From contig NZ_BMPE01000001.1 in assembly GCF_014647435.1 (NCBI RefSeq), positions 744,001 to 808,000 of the forward strand: a stretch of DNA of 64,000 nt. The letters are read 5' to 3'. The translations under genes were made by a program, and so were the position numbers. Positions 1 through 9,035 of this stretch are shown here, one piece after another. Position 1 is the stretch's first letter, and each line of letters starts with the position of its first letter. Under the pieces are notes generated by a model. The model had not been told where the DNA came from and searched no databases. It was given only the letters and a program-made list of their open reading frames with translations. This DNA comes from Deinococcus radiotolerans. Its GTDB lineage: Bacteria; Deinococcota; Deinococci; Deinococcales; Deinococcaceae.

Positions 1-594
1 GTTGGTGCCATTGGTCCCTGGGGTGCCCGGAGCCCCTGCCGGACCCGCCACCGTGTTCACCGTGGGGACGGGCGCCAGTACCGTATCCAGCGTGACGCTG
101 CTACTGGTCCGCGTGACCTGCGCCACGGGCACCGCGTTCGCCGGGCAGACGGGGTACCCGCTCCCGTCCAGGGTCACGCCCGCCTCACTCGCGCCCAGCA
201 CGGCGAGGCGGCCCAGGCTGACGTTCATGGTGTCGGTCAGGGTCTCACCCGTCACGACGTCGGTGTAGCTGCGGTTGATGGTGGTCGGGGTGGGCACGAT
301 GATCACAAGCCCCTTCCCGGCGGCCAGGGTCGCCAGGGCCAGGGTCTCGTCCGCGATCCGGACCACGGCGGTGGCGTCCAGCGTGATGCCCACGCGGCCC
401 TGCACGCGCAGGTTCGTGCCAGTCAGGGTCACGCTCCCGGGCACGGCCACGCCACCGGCACTAAACAGGGCCCGCGTGATCGTGGCGATGGCGTCATCCT
501 GGGCCGCGAAGTTGTCGTCGAGGTGGTGTGCCTCCAGTTGGCGTTCATTGAGGCTGTTCACGGCGAGCTCGGTAATGGGTTTCGTGTAACGCAT
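1..594 (-). CDS. Phage tail fibre-like protein, collagen-like repeats (partial, runs off left edge)
   Basis: The minus strand is open from an ATG at 594 to the window edge. A ribosome binding site GGAG lies 6 nt upstream. The first ~180 residues begin MRYTKPITELAVNSLNER and look like a shaft or neck domain rich in Thr, Val and Ala. The last visible residues are Gly-X-Y triplets (GPAGAPGTPGTNGTN), the start of a collagen-like stretch common in phage fibres. It is the last gene seen of the tail module, next to the tail-tip gene. The C-terminal receptor-binding part is missing. Confidence 0.7.
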   Translation of the reverse strand, partial: MRYTKPITELAVNSLNERQLEAHHLDDNFAAQDDAIATITRALFSAGGVAVPGSVTLTGTNLRVQGRVGITLDATAVVRIADETLALATLAAGKGLVIIVPTPTTINRSYTDVVTGETLTDTMNVSLGRLAVLGASEAGVTLDGSGYPVCPANAVPVAQVTRTSSSVTLDTVLAPVPTVNTVAGPAGAPGTPGTNGTN

Positions 595-596
595 GG

Positions 597-2960
597 TCAC
601 TCCTTCAAGCGAACCGCGCCCCAGCGGGCGCGGTGATAGCGGCGTTCGGTGGCACGATTCAACGTGTCGCCACCGGGCAGGGGGACGGGATTCAGAACGA
701 GCCGCTGCTCGACACTGAGCGTGAATTGACTGCTGCTCTGGGACTGCTGCGGGGTGTGCGCCTCGCTGTACGACCAGCCGGTCACGAGGCCGCGCGCGCC
801 GGGGACGTCGATCAGGCGGCCCACGTGCTCGGGCCGCACCGGGTACGGGGGCGCCTGGGAGAGGGTCAGAACTTCGCGGGGGTTCATGCGATCGGTGACC
901 ACGGCGCGGGCCATGCTGAGGGCGGTGGCCGCGTCGATCTGGTACACGCCGGTGTCGAGGGTGAGTTCCCGCCGTCCGTACTCCGCGAGGCTGGCGGCGA
1001 GGTCCACGCCCGTCTCCGTCTCGCCGTATGTAGCGACGATCTTGGTGGCGCTGCGTCCGAACGTCTGCCCGGTGGCCGTGAACTCGAACAGGTAGTCGTA
1101 GCGGGTGGGGTTGGTGCTGCGGATCAGGCGGGGCGTGACCCGCACGGCCAGGTCGTTCGTGACCGTGAACGTCACGCTGGCCTGCGAGGAGCTGAACGCG
1201 CTGTAGCTGACGTTGAACGTGGCCGTCACCGTCGCGCCGGGCGTCATGGGAAGGCTGACGGTCTGCGTGCCCCCGTCCAACTCCCGGTCCGGCCCGATGA
1301 ACCCGGTGTCGGCCCAGACCGTGGCGTGCACCTGGATGCTCAGGGGACCACCACCGGGGTGCACGCCGTCCGCGGGCTGCCACAGGGCGCTGCCCACATC
1401 CACACCGGTAGCGTCGTAATGCGTCCCAATCCGGACACTGGCCGGCGGGAGCACCTCGCCCTCCTGGAACACATACCCCTGGCTGGTCACGGTGCAGACG
1501 TTGACCACCTGCGAGTCATCCAGGGTGCTCGTCCCGCCCTCGGTGAGGTCCAGATTCGTCAGGGTCAGCGCAGGCTCTGGCACGCCTCCAGATGCCCAGG
1601 GTGGGGCGATGACCTCCAGACGGCCCCAGCGGGACACCCTGAACCCATACCCGCCGAATGGCTCGAAGAACATCTTGAGGACGTCCTGCGCGCTCGGGCC
1701 GGGCCCGTCCTGGGGCGCCTCGATGACCAGCGCCTGCAACCAGACGGGGAACAGCTCCCCATCCCCGCGCAGGTAGAACTCGGGCAGGTCCTCCCAGCCG
1801 AGCCAGTCGTATGTCGCGCGCATCTCCCCCAGGAGCACCTCCAGCGCGCCCCTCGCTGTGAAGGGGCCGGTCCGGAAGAAGCCCTCCGGGAAGGGGTAGA
1901 TGCGGCTCAGGCGGCCCAGGATGGTCTCCCCCGTCCACTCCACGAGTCCGGAATCGGTGTCGAGGCGGCGGCTGGACAGCTCAAAGCTCATCACGCCCTG
2001 TGTGGGTTCGACTTCCAGGCCGATCCGGTAGGGCGTGCTGAGGCTGACGGGCGCGCGGTCCGGGTAGGTCAGGCTCACCCGGTTGTCCCGGAAGAGACCG
2101 GACTGATCCTCACCCAGCTGCACCCGCACTGGATCCTCGAGCAGGCCGGGGCCGGGTTGCGGCAGGTACGTGACTGGCACGCCAGCGTCCCCGCAGCCGG
2201 TCGGGACGCGGTAGTACCGCTGGGCCGGGGTGTACGTGACGCCGTCCAGCACGACCGGTAAGGGTTCCAGTTCGAGGTTCGGGCCGGTGATGCCGACCCC
2301 CGACCACAGCACCTGGCCGTCGGCAGCGGGCACCCACTGCTGCTGCATGAATCGGGTGGGCGGCTGCGTGAAGTCCAGCAGGCCGCCTGCACCCTCCGCG
2401 TAGATCAAGCTCCAGAGTTTGGCCGGTGCCTCCATGCCATTGCTGCCGGGGATCAGATGCCCGTCGCTCGCACGCTGTGGAGCGCGCGTGGCCGTTGTGA
2501 TCGGCAGCCCGCTGAGCATCAGGTACGTCTGCCCGGTGCAGTCCCCGTACGGCCTGGGTGGCGGCGGTGGGGGCGCCGGGCTGCCATCCACCCCCGCCGC
2601 GCCCAGCCCCCCGGCCCAGGGGCCACCCACGCCCGGCCCCGGTTGGTTCGGGTCGGGGATCGGCTCCCCGGTCATGGGGTCGTAGGGGTAGTTGGGCAGT
2701 GGCGCCGGGAGCTGAACGTACCAGGCGTGATCATTCGGGCCGCTGCTGGCGCCCGTCTGAGCGGATGAGATGCCCACGTCCTGGCACCACGCGTTCAGCG
2801 CCTCGTTCAGGGCGATGGGTCCCTCGAGATCATCGTTGAGGTAAGCGGTGAGGCCACTGGAGCCGGTGACCGTGGTCCAGCTGATGCCCGTGTCTTCGGG
2901 GTAGCTGGGGCTGGGCGTGGGCACGCGCGCCCAGGTGGCGAACAGGTACGTGACGGTCAC
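597..2960 (-). CDS. Large tail-tip / baseplate protein
   Basis: A 787-residue protein downstream of the tape measure, where siphoviruses encode distal-tail, tail-tip and host-recognition proteins. It starts with GTG at 2960 and overlaps the upstream gene by 4 nt (GTGA). Residues ~95-135 form a Pro/Gly-rich linker. The central part (~300-450) is rich in aromatic and acidic residues, and the C-terminal third looks beta-rich. I do not recognise a catalytic motif, and the family is not assigned. The tail-tip call rests on size and gene order. Confidence 0.6.
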   Translation of the reverse strand: MTVTYLFATWARVPTPSPSYPEDTGISWTTVTGSSGLTAYLNDDLEGPIALNEALNAWCQDVGISSAQTGASSGPNDHAWYVQLPAPLPNYPYDPMTGEPIPDPNQPGPGVGGPWAGGLGAAGVDGSPAPPPPPPRPYGDCTGQTYLMLSGLPITTATRAPQRASDGHLIPGSNGMEAPAKLWSLIYAEGAGGLLDFTQPPTRFMQQQWVPAADGQVLWSGVGITGPNLELEPLPVVLDGVTYTPAQRYYRVPTGCGDAGVPVTYLPQPGPGLLEDPVRVQLGEDQSGLFRDNRVSLTYPDRAPVSLSTPYRIGLEVEPTQGVMSFELSSRRLDTDSGLVEWTGETILGRLSRIYPFPEGFFRTGPFTARGALEVLLGEMRATYDWLGWEDLPEFYLRGDGELFPVWLQALVIEAPQDGPGPSAQDVLKMFFEPFGGYGFRVSRWGRLEVIAPPWASGGVPEPALTLTNLDLTEGGTSTLDDSQVVNVCTVTSQGYVFQEGEVLPPASVRIGTHYDATGVDVGSALWQPADGVHPGGGPLSIQVHATVWADTGFIGPDRELDGGTQTVSLPMTPGATVTATFNVSYSAFSSSQASVTFTVTNDLAVRVTPRLIRSTNPTRYDYLFEFTATGQTFGRSATKIVATYGETETGVDLAASLAEYGRRELTLDTGVYQIDAATALSMARAVVTDRMNPREVLTLSQAPPYPVRPEHVGRLIDVPGARGLVTGWSYSEAHTPQQSQSSSQFTLSVEQRLVLNPVPLPGGDTLNRATERRYHRARWGAVRLKE

Positions 2961-3409
2961 GGGGTCACCACGGTGCCGTCCCGCACGTGCAGGCGGTCAC
3001 AGCGCATCAGGGTCAGCGTCTGCCGGTACCGGCCGGGGTCGTACCCGGTCTCGCTGAGGTACAGGACGCCGGTGGCCGTGCCGACGCTGCTGACGTCGCT
3101 GTAGATGCCCACGCGGTACGTGACGGTCACGAGGCCCACGCCGGGGTCCGCGATGACGACGTGCGTGCCGCCCCGCGTGCGGTGCTGCTGCGGGTTGCGG
3201 GCCAGGAGCCCTGTGAGGGGGGTGAGCAGGTCGGTGTACTCGAACGCCCAGGTGAGGTTGCCCGTGCTGGCGTCACGGTCGATCTTCTGCGCCTCGGGGA
3301 GCAGGATGGGCCCCCGGGTGAGATCCCCATCCCCGTCCCGCTCGAGGGGCTGAACCAAGAGGTGAAAGTTGCTCGCCAGCAACTTACTGACGGTCTCGGT
3401 GTACGACAT
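2957..3409 (-). CDS. Small tail protein of unknown function
   Basis: A 150-residue protein between the tape measure gene and the tail-tip gene. The ATG at 3409 is preceded by a strong AGGAGG site. It begins MSYTETVSKLLASNFHLL and is mixed alpha/beta by eye with no recognisable motif. Its position matches distal-tail or minor tail proteins of siphoviruses, but sequence alone does not settle this. Confidence 0.55.
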   Translation of the reverse strand: MSYTETVSKLLASNFHLLVQPLERDGDGDLTRGPILLPEAQKIDRDASTGNLTWAFEYTDLLTPLTGLLARNPQQHRTRGGTHVVIADPGVGLVTVTYRVGIYSDVSSVGTATGVLYLSETGYDPGRYRQTLTLMRCDRLHVRDGTVVTP

Positions 3410-3419
3410 GGCTCACCTC

Positions 3420-6400
3420 CTATCGGGCGGGCAGCGTGGCGGGAAGTTTGACCAGACCGACCTCTTGCAGGACGGCCAGGGTGGTGTCGCGGCTGATGCC
3501 GATCAGCTGCTGGCGCGTGCCGGGCGAGTTCAGGCCCTCGGTGATGTGGAAATTGTTGGTCACTTCCAGGCGGAGCGTCACGGTGGGCGTGCTGCTGACG
3601 CTGGTGTGCGCGCTGCCGACACTCGGCACACTGCCGGAGGCGCCCGCGACGGCCTTGCTGCTGGCCTTATAGCTGTCGCGCGTGACGTCCACGAGCCCGA
3701 ATGTCACCGTCTTCAGTAGCGCCGCGAGGGCGTCGTAGACCGCGACGAGCACGTTCACGACGGGGGTCAGGACGGCGGCCAGCAGCTTCAGGTTCGGAGC
3801 GATCAGGGCACCGAACAGCTCCCCGATCAGCCGCAGCGGCTCTTGCAGCGCGGCCAGTGGGGCAGCGATGACACTCAGCAGCCCCTCGAAGATCGTACCG
3901 ACGATGTTGAGCTTCTCCAGCACGAACGCCAGGAAGGTAGCCGGATTGGTCAGGGAGCCGATGGCCTCGACCGTGTTCATGATCGTGCCCGCCGCCTTCT
4001 CGGTCGCATCAGTCCGGCCCTTCTGGAAGCGGTCCGAGATGTTCGACCCGTTCAGTTCAAGGTCAGCGGACTTCGCGGCAGCATCAGAGCGTTCCTTCAG
4101 CCGGCGGGTCTGCTCGGCCAGCAGGGCGTTGAACTCGGCCGTGTTCTCGTTCAGGCGGGCCGTGTCCAGCGCAAGCTGAAGCTGGGCGTCGCTCATGTCC
4201 CGCAGACCGTCCACCCACGCGGTGAACCCGATCTTGTTGAGGTTATCAACCCACTCAGCGTGCGCGTCGGCTGCCGCCTTCTCAGAAGCAGCCTGCTCAG
4301 TCTGGAGGCGGGTGATCTCTGCCGTGAGGACCGCGTATCGTTCCGCCTGCCCGTTCTGAAGGGCCAGGGACTGCGCGGCTTTGAGCTGCTCGATGGTGAG
4401 ACCCTTCAGCGTGACACGGTACTCGTCCTGCCGTCTCGTGGCCTCGATCTGCGCCTCGATCTTCGTCCGCCATGCCATCGCTTCCTTCTCCAGTTCTGCG
4501 ATGGGTTTCAAGTCGGTCGTGTTCGGCGGGGGCGCGGTGGGCCGGCTGCGGCTGCTGGGCCCGACGTCCGGGAGAGCGCGGCGCAGATCGCTCACCGTTT
4601 CAGAGACGTCCACGGTGCCCGCCCGGAACCGCGCACGCGTCCAGAACGCATCGAAATTGTCGAGGAGCGCCTGGGCAGCGGCCGCCGCCTTCCCCGTCCC
4701 CTTGGAGAGGTCAGTCAGGTAGTCGATGAACCCGTTGGACTTCGCGTTCAGCCCCTGGGCCGCCAGTTCATCCAGCTGCCCAGCGAGATACCCAGTGGTG
4801 ATCCGCGCGTCATCTGCCGCGGCCTGCTCGTCCTGGTAGTTCTGGACAATCTGGGCGCGGGCATCGTTGGCGAGTTCAATGGCCTGCGCGGTCAGGCGGG
4901 CATCCTCGGCCGCCGCCTCGCGTCGATGGGTGAGGGCGTCGGCGTACACCCGTTCGATGATCCCCGCGGCCTCGGGCGCGAATCGCTTGGCGTCCTCCAG
5001 TGCCGCGAACACATCCGCGCGGATGTCGGCCACGCTCTTGCCCGTGACGGCCGCGAGGCTGCGCACCAACCCCAGGTCACCCGCCCCGAAGCTCTGGCGG
5101 TACGCGGCGTCCGTGAAGCCTTGCGGGTCACGCTGGGCCGCACTGTTCGCCGCGGCAATCTGCGCGTCGTTCAGGTCGGACAGGGCCTGAGCTGTCGCAT
5201 CAGCTGCGACTTTCGCGGCCTCAAGGCGGGCACGCTGCTCGGCCATCACGGCATTGAAACGCTGACCATCCCCGGCGGCCAGGGCGTTCGCTTTCGCGGC
5301 GACCAACTGGGCGTCGCTGTACTTGCTCAAGCCCGCCACGTACGCGTCGAACTTCAGGCCGTCCGTGATTGCCTTGCGATTCGCGGCCAGCTGGTCCGCG
5401 TGGGCTTTCGCTTCGTCTGTCGCGCGTTTCGTGGCGGCCGTCGCGGCGTTCTCGCGGCGTTCCAGTTCGGCCTTGATCGCGTTGTATCGATCCGCTTCAC
5501 CAGCGGCGCGGGCTGTGGCCTGGGCCGCCTTGAGCTGGGCCACCGTGAGGCGTTCCAGTCCGTCCTGCCACGCGTCGAACGCGATGGACTTCTCCAGCTC
5601 CTTCTTGGCGGCGGCGGTTGTGTCTTTGGCGAGTTTCGCTGCGGCCTTCTGCGCCTTCGGGCTACTCTTGTCGATTCCGTTGGCGAGACCCTCACTGACG
5701 TACCCGCCCATCTCCGCCATGACGCGGGAGGGGGACTTAATCAACAGGGCATCCTTCACACCAGTGATCACGTTCCCGGCGAGCTTCCGGGCTGCCTCGA
5801 CGGCCTTAGCCGCGCCGCCCTCAATGCCGCTGATCAGGCCCCGGATAACGTTTGCCGCGGCGTCAGCCATGCCGGGCGCGAGGTTCTTGATCAGGCCCAG
5901 GATGGTGCTGCCCATGTTCCGGACCTGCCGGACCACGAAGGTCACGCCGTCCTCGAAGATCCCGCGCAGGGCGTTTACGGCGCCACCCACGTCCCCGCGT
6001 AGCAGGGCACTGACGGCGTTCGCCACGCCCGTCACGATGCGGACCAGCAGGGTCAGGGTGTTCCCGACGCTCGCCACGACACCCGTGATCAGGGGCGCGA
6101 TGGCCGTGAACACGGGGCGCAGCACCGTCTCCCACAGCGTCCGGATCAGGCCGAACACGCTGGCGAACAGCGGGCCGATGGCCTGCACGACCGGCTGGAA
6201 CGTCGCCACGGCACGCTGAATCTGCGGGCCGAACTCACTCGCGAACTGGCCCGCCACCTGTTTGCCCTGGCGGAAGCCGTCCACCAGGAACTTCACCACG
6301 GCCGTCACGACCGGCCCCACCTGCGCCACAGCCGCCTTCACGGCCGGCATGGCGTCGTTCGCCAGATCCAGCAGCAGGTTCCCCACGGGTTCCAGTTGCA

Positions 6401-7502
6401 GCAGCACCTGGCGCCACGCGCCTTGGAAGAACTGCCCGAGGGTGTTGTACCGCTCGCTGACTTGCGCGGTGGCGCCGTTCAGGTCGCCCATCTTCACGGC
6501 GGCCGTGTTGATCGCCAGCACGCCGCTCTTGCCGAGGTCCTCGAACTGCGTGCCCAGTAGCGCTACCCCGGCCTGCATCTGGGTCGTGCTGTCCTTGGTC
6601 TCGCGCAGGCGGCCCAGCACCAGACCGAACGCATCAGCAGCCGTGACCTGCCCACTGGCGAGGTCCTTGCCGAGCTTGTCAGCGTTGATGCCGAGGTCCT
6701 TGAGGCCCTGGGCGGTGGTCTTGGACCCGTCCTGAATCCGCACGACGAACTCTTTGAACGCGTCGGCGGCCTTGTCAGTGCCGAGTACGCCGCCCTGCTG
6801 GCCGGTCTGGAGGATGCTGAAGAACTCCTCAGCGGAGGCCCCACCGTTCTTGAACTGGGTCGAATACTCCCCGATGGTGTCGAGGAAGTCCCCACTGCGG
6901 TCCAGGCCGTTCTGGTAGCCCTTCGCCAGGAAGTCGAACGCCTGCTGGCTGGTCAGGCCGAAGTTCTTCATCAGGGTGTCGGCGGCCTGGGCCTGCTCGC
7001 CCACCTCGCCACCGAACGTGTCAGCCAGGGCGGCAGCGGCGCTGGTGGCCGCACCAAGGTCCTCGTCCGCGAGGCCGCGCATCTGCTTGCGCACCTCAAT
7101 GACCATGGCGTTCGCGTCAGCGAGGGAGTCCCCGAAATTGTTCGCGAACACCTGCTTGGCCTGGGCGCCCAGCACGGCAGCCTCTTCGGCTGTGACGCCC
7201 AGCTGCGCCTGCATCTCGCGCAGGCCGTCACGCGCCTGGGACGCGATGTCCAGACTCGCCTTCACGCCGCCGATCAGGGCGGCGCCCACGGCAGCGGCAG
7301 CGGTGGCCGCCAGCCCGGGCAGGCCAGCGAGCACCCCACCGAACGCGCCGGACAGCGCCCCGCCGCCCTTCTTACCGGCGGACTGGCCCGCCTGTTCCAC
7401 CTCAGACTCAATCTGCCGGAACGACTTCTGGTCCAGTCGCGCCACGACGTCCGTGTACAGCAGATCGCCGCCGTCCCCTCCGAATCCTCCACCTGTCGTC
7501 AT
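3420..7502 (-). CDS. Phage tail tape measure protein
   Basis: A 1360-residue protein that sets tail length and helps DNA enter the cell. The N-terminal ~330 residues resemble the TP901 tape-measure core: many Ala/Gly helices, then a segment of the form SQQAFDFLAKGYQ. Central hydrophobic helices (~370-570) are followed by long Ala/Glu/Arg-rich helical repeats containing several related 'LKxAQALAL.NGQAERY' type units. The start overlaps the stop of the frameshifted chaperone product by 1 nt (TAATG). At about 0.15 nm per residue the tail would be near 200 nm, which is an inference. Confidence 0.93.
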   Translation of the reverse strand: MTTGGGFGGDGGDLLYTDVVARLDQKSFRQIESEVEQAGQSAGKKGGGALSGAFGGVLAGLPGLAATAAAAVGAALIGGVKASLDIASQARDGLREMQAQLGVTAEEAAVLGAQAKQVFANNFGDSLADANAMVIEVRKQMRGLADEDLGAATSAAAALADTFGGEVGEQAQAADTLMKNFGLTSQQAFDFLAKGYQNGLDRSGDFLDTIGEYSTQFKNGGASAEEFFSILQTGQQGGVLGTDKAADAFKEFVVRIQDGSKTTAQGLKDLGINADKLGKDLASGQVTAADAFGLVLGRLRETKDSTTQMQAGVALLGTQFEDLGKSGVLAINTAAVKMGDLNGATAQVSERYNTLGQFFQGAWRQVLLQLEPVGNLLLDLANDAMPAVKAAVAQVGPVVTAVVKFLVDGFRQGKQVAGQFASEFGPQIQRAVATFQPVVQAIGPLFASVFGLIRTLWETVLRPVFTAIAPLITGVVASVGNTLTLLVRIVTGVANAVSALLRGDVGGAVNALRGIFEDGVTFVVRQVRNMGSTILGLIKNLAPGMADAAANVIRGLISGIEGGAAKAVEAARKLAGNVITGVKDALLIKSPSRVMAEMGGYVSEGLANGIDKSSPKAQKAAAKLAKDTTAAAKKELEKSIAFDAWQDGLERLTVAQLKAAQATARAAGEADRYNAIKAELERRENAATAATKRATDEAKAHADQLAANRKAITDGLKFDAYVAGLSKYSDAQLVAAKANALAAGDGQRFNAVMAEQRARLEAAKVAADATAQALSDLNDAQIAAANSAAQRDPQGFTDAAYRQSFGAGDLGLVRSLAAVTGKSVADIRADVFAALEDAKRFAPEAAGIIERVYADALTHRREAAAEDARLTAQAIELANDARAQIVQNYQDEQAAADDARITTGYLAGQLDELAAQGLNAKSNGFIDYLTDLSKGTGKAAAAAQALLDNFDAFWTRARFRAGTVDVSETVSDLRRALPDVGPSSRSRPTAPPPNTTDLKPIAELEKEAMAWRTKIEAQIEATRRQDEYRVTLKGLTIEQLKAAQSLALQNGQAERYAVLTAEITRLQTEQAASEKAAADAHAEWVDNLNKIGFTAWVDGLRDMSDAQLQLALDTARLNENTAEFNALLAEQTRRLKERSDAAAKSADLELNGSNISDRFQKGRTDATEKAAGTIMNTVEAIGSLTNPATFLAFVLEKLNIVGTIFEGLLSVIAAPLAALQEPLRLIGELFGALIAPNLKLLAAVLTPVVNVLVAVYDALAALLKTVTFGLVDVTRDSYKASSKAVAGASGSVPSVGSAHTSVSSTPTVTLRLEVTNNFHITEGLNSPGTRQQLIGISRDTTLAVLQEVGLVKLPATLPAR

Positions 7503-7957
7503 TACTTCTTCACCTCCTCGATGTGCTTGAGTTCTTCGGGTTCCAGCAGGCTGAGCACCCAGCGCGGCGCGCGGCCCACCAGGTCAGCCGCGGCGAGATC
7601 CCGCGCTGCCGCGCTGTGCAGCTGGGGCGCGCGGAACTCCGGCAGGTCGTACGGCCGCAGGAAGATCGCCCACGCCTCGTCGTGATACGGATCGGGCGGC
7701 GCGCTGCCCTGCACCATGGCGGCCCAGCCCTGCGGGCCGATCTTCGCGAACTGCGCCTTCAGCGCCGGTAAGTCGCGCAGGTACCGCACGAACCCCACCT
7801 GCTCCGTCAGGTCCCGCAGTTGCGTGGGCGTGAGCAGCGGCACCTCCCAGGGCTTCAGTCCATAGAGGTGGCAGAGAAGTGCGGTTGTGCGGCCCCGAGC
7901 GAGGCCAGCAGCTGATCCGAGATCCCATTCATGGTCGACTTCACCGCCTCCCTGAAC
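7502..7957 (-). CDS. Frameshift extension of tail assembly chaperone (lambda gpGT-like C-terminal part)
   Basis: The -1 frame relative to the gpG-like gene stays open from upstream of the slippery heptamer to a stop at 7502. It encodes about 151 residues after the slip site and has no convincing start or ribosome binding site of its own. A -1 slip on GGGAAAG would fuse 108 residues of the upstream protein to this extension, giving about 259 residues. The sequence includes HLYGLKPWEV and ends in EELKHIEEVKK. In lambda the T part recruits the major tail protein to the tape measure. Confidence 0.8.
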   Translation of the reverse strand, partial: VQGGGEVDHEWDLGSAAGLARGRTTALLCHLYGLKPWEVPLLTPTQLRDLTEQVGFVRYLRDLPALKAQFAKIGPQGWAAMVQGSAPPDPYHDEAWAIFLRPYDLPEFRAPQLHSAAARDLAAADLVGRAPRWVLSLLEPEELKHIEEVKK

Positions 7958-8280
7958 TTTCCCTCGGTGTCCCGCCGCCCTTCCTTGAACGCCCACAGCA
8001 GCTCAGCGGCATCGGTGGTGAGCAGGTCCTGCGCCACCTCGCGCGCCACGGCCTCCGGCACGGGCTGTGCGGCGCGTTTCTGGATCGCCAGGACGTACGG
8101 CGCGAGCGGGTCGGTCTTGCTGCGCTTCAGGGCCGCGTCGAGGGCGTTCAGTTCGCGCAGCGTCGCCTCCCGCAGGTGCAGGGTGACGCTGCTGGGCAGG
8201 TCGGTCAGGCCCTGCGCAGTCAGCGCTTCGTGCGCCTCGGGGGTGACGGGGAGGTCCCAGGTGGTGACGGGCTGAGTCAT
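7855..8280 (-). CDS. Tail assembly chaperone, zero-frame product (lambda gpG-like)
   Basis: A 141-residue protein immediately before the tape measure, the position of the lambda G gene. ATG at 8280 overlaps the preceding stop by 4 nt. Residue 108 (Lys) lies in a GGGAAAG heptamer (minus strand, 7963-7957) placed exactly as G GGA AAG. Normal translation continues to a stop at 7855. This protein would bind the tape measure during tail assembly. The function is known for the family; here it is inferred from position and the frameshift layout. Confidence 0.82.
   Translation of the reverse strand: MTQPVTTWDLPVTPEAHEALTAQGLTDLPSSVTLHLREATLRELNALDAALKRSKTDPLAPYVLAIQKRAAQPVPEAVAREVAQDLLTTDAAELLWAFKEGRRDTEGKFREAVKSTMNGISDQLLASLGAAQPHFSATSMD
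7957..7963 (-). other. Programmed -1 ribosomal frameshift site GGGAAAG
   Basis: The plus strand reads CTTTCCC, so the mRNA reads GGGAAAG in the X XXY YYZ phase of the upstream chaperone frame (codons GAG GGA AAG). This is the same heptamer lambda uses between G and T. The downstream open -1 frame and the tape measure immediately after it support it. Confidence 0.85.
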
Positions 8281-8507
8281 ACGATCTCCAGTTCTTCTCG
8301 GTCAAAACGCAGGTGCCCGCTGTGGCCTGTGGCTTCGGCGGGCAACCTGACGCGAAATTCTTGTGTTGTGGTGGGGCTTGTGAGGGTGACGACGGGGTCG
8401 GTGTGCCCGTGCCGCACGAACAGCACCGGGCAGCGCAGGCGCCCACCGTGAAGGTAGGCGCCGTACGCGATCACCGCCGGGTCGCTGCCAGCGGCGCGGA
8501 GTTCCAT
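8277..8507 (-). CDS. Small phage protein between major tail and chaperone genes
   Basis: A 76-residue protein starting MELRAAGSDPAVIAYGAYLHGG. Its ATG overlaps the stop of the major tail gene by 1 nt (TGATG), and its stop overlaps the chaperone start by 4 nt, so it is fixed in a coupled string. No motif is recognised. A tail-assembly or minor tail role is inferred only from location. Confidence 0.65.
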   Translation of the reverse strand: MELRAAGSDPAVIAYGAYLHGGRLRCPVLFVRHGHTDPVVTLTSPTTTQEFRVRLPAEATGHSGHLRFDREELEIV

Positions 8508-9025
8508 CAGGTGGCGCTGGTGGCTGCGCTGGTGTCCTGCCAGAACTTGCCCTTGCCGGTCACCGTGGCGCTCCAGGTGACGTTCCCGTCGGCGGGCACG
8601 GGGAACGCGCCGGTGCTGATGAAGCCCGCGCCGCCCTCCCACTTGTCGTCCCCGATGATCTGGCGTTCCGCCCAGATGGGCTTGCGGCCGATCTGGGCGG
8701 CGCGCAGGGCCTCGCTGTTCGCGCGGTCCGCCTCGACGGGCTGCCACACGCCGCTGATGGGCAGGGTCCAGCTGCCCGCGCCGGGCTCGGCGTCCGTCCA
8801 CTCCTCACCCGCACCGGGGGCGGGGCTGCCGTACATGACGACGGTGTCGTCGGTCTGGGCGGCGTGGCTGATGTTCACGTCGCTGGTGTTCACCTCGGGC
8901 AGGGTGAGCGCGGTGGCGTCCATGCCAGCCGGGCGCTTGTAGTGCCCCTCGGCGTCCAGGGTGAGGTCGGTCATGATCTTCCAGCGGACGACGCTGCCGC
9001 GTCCCTTCTTCTTGCTCAGTGCCAT
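8507..9025 (-). CDS. Major tail (tube) protein
   Basis: A 172-residue protein starting MALSKKKGRGSVVRW, with AGGAGG upstream of ATG 9025; the longer upstream reading frame lacks such a site. It lies between head-tail joining genes and the chaperone/tape measure, the normal place for the tail tube gene. The C-terminal half (GNVTWSATVTGKGKFWQ) is beta-rich with alternating hydrophobic residues, typical of tube proteins. Family identity is inferred from these features. Confidence 0.75.
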   Translation of the reverse strand: MALSKKKGRGSVVRWKIMTDLTLDAEGHYKRPAGMDATALTLPEVNTSDVNISHAAQTDDTVVMYGSPAPGAGEEWTDAEPGAGSWTLPISGVWQPVEADRANSEALRAAQIGRKPIWAERQIIGDDKWEGGAGFISTGAFPVPADGNVTWSATVTGKGKFWQDTSAATSAT

Positions 9026-9035
9026 GTGGCACCTC

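Noticed and set aside
633..2261. Long plus-strand open frame opposite the tail-tip gene
   Set aside because: Low-complexity Arg/Gly/Ala/His-rich translation, typical of an antisense frame in high-GC DNA; the minus gene has proper context.
3843..6002. 719-codon plus-strand open frame opposite the tape measure
   Set aside because: Antisense shadow of the tape measure gene; no ribosome binding site and an Arg/Gly-rich composition.
7502..7996. Independent 164-residue gene starting at 7996
   Set aside because: The start lies inside the upstream gene without a ribosome binding site; the frameshift reading explains the frame better.
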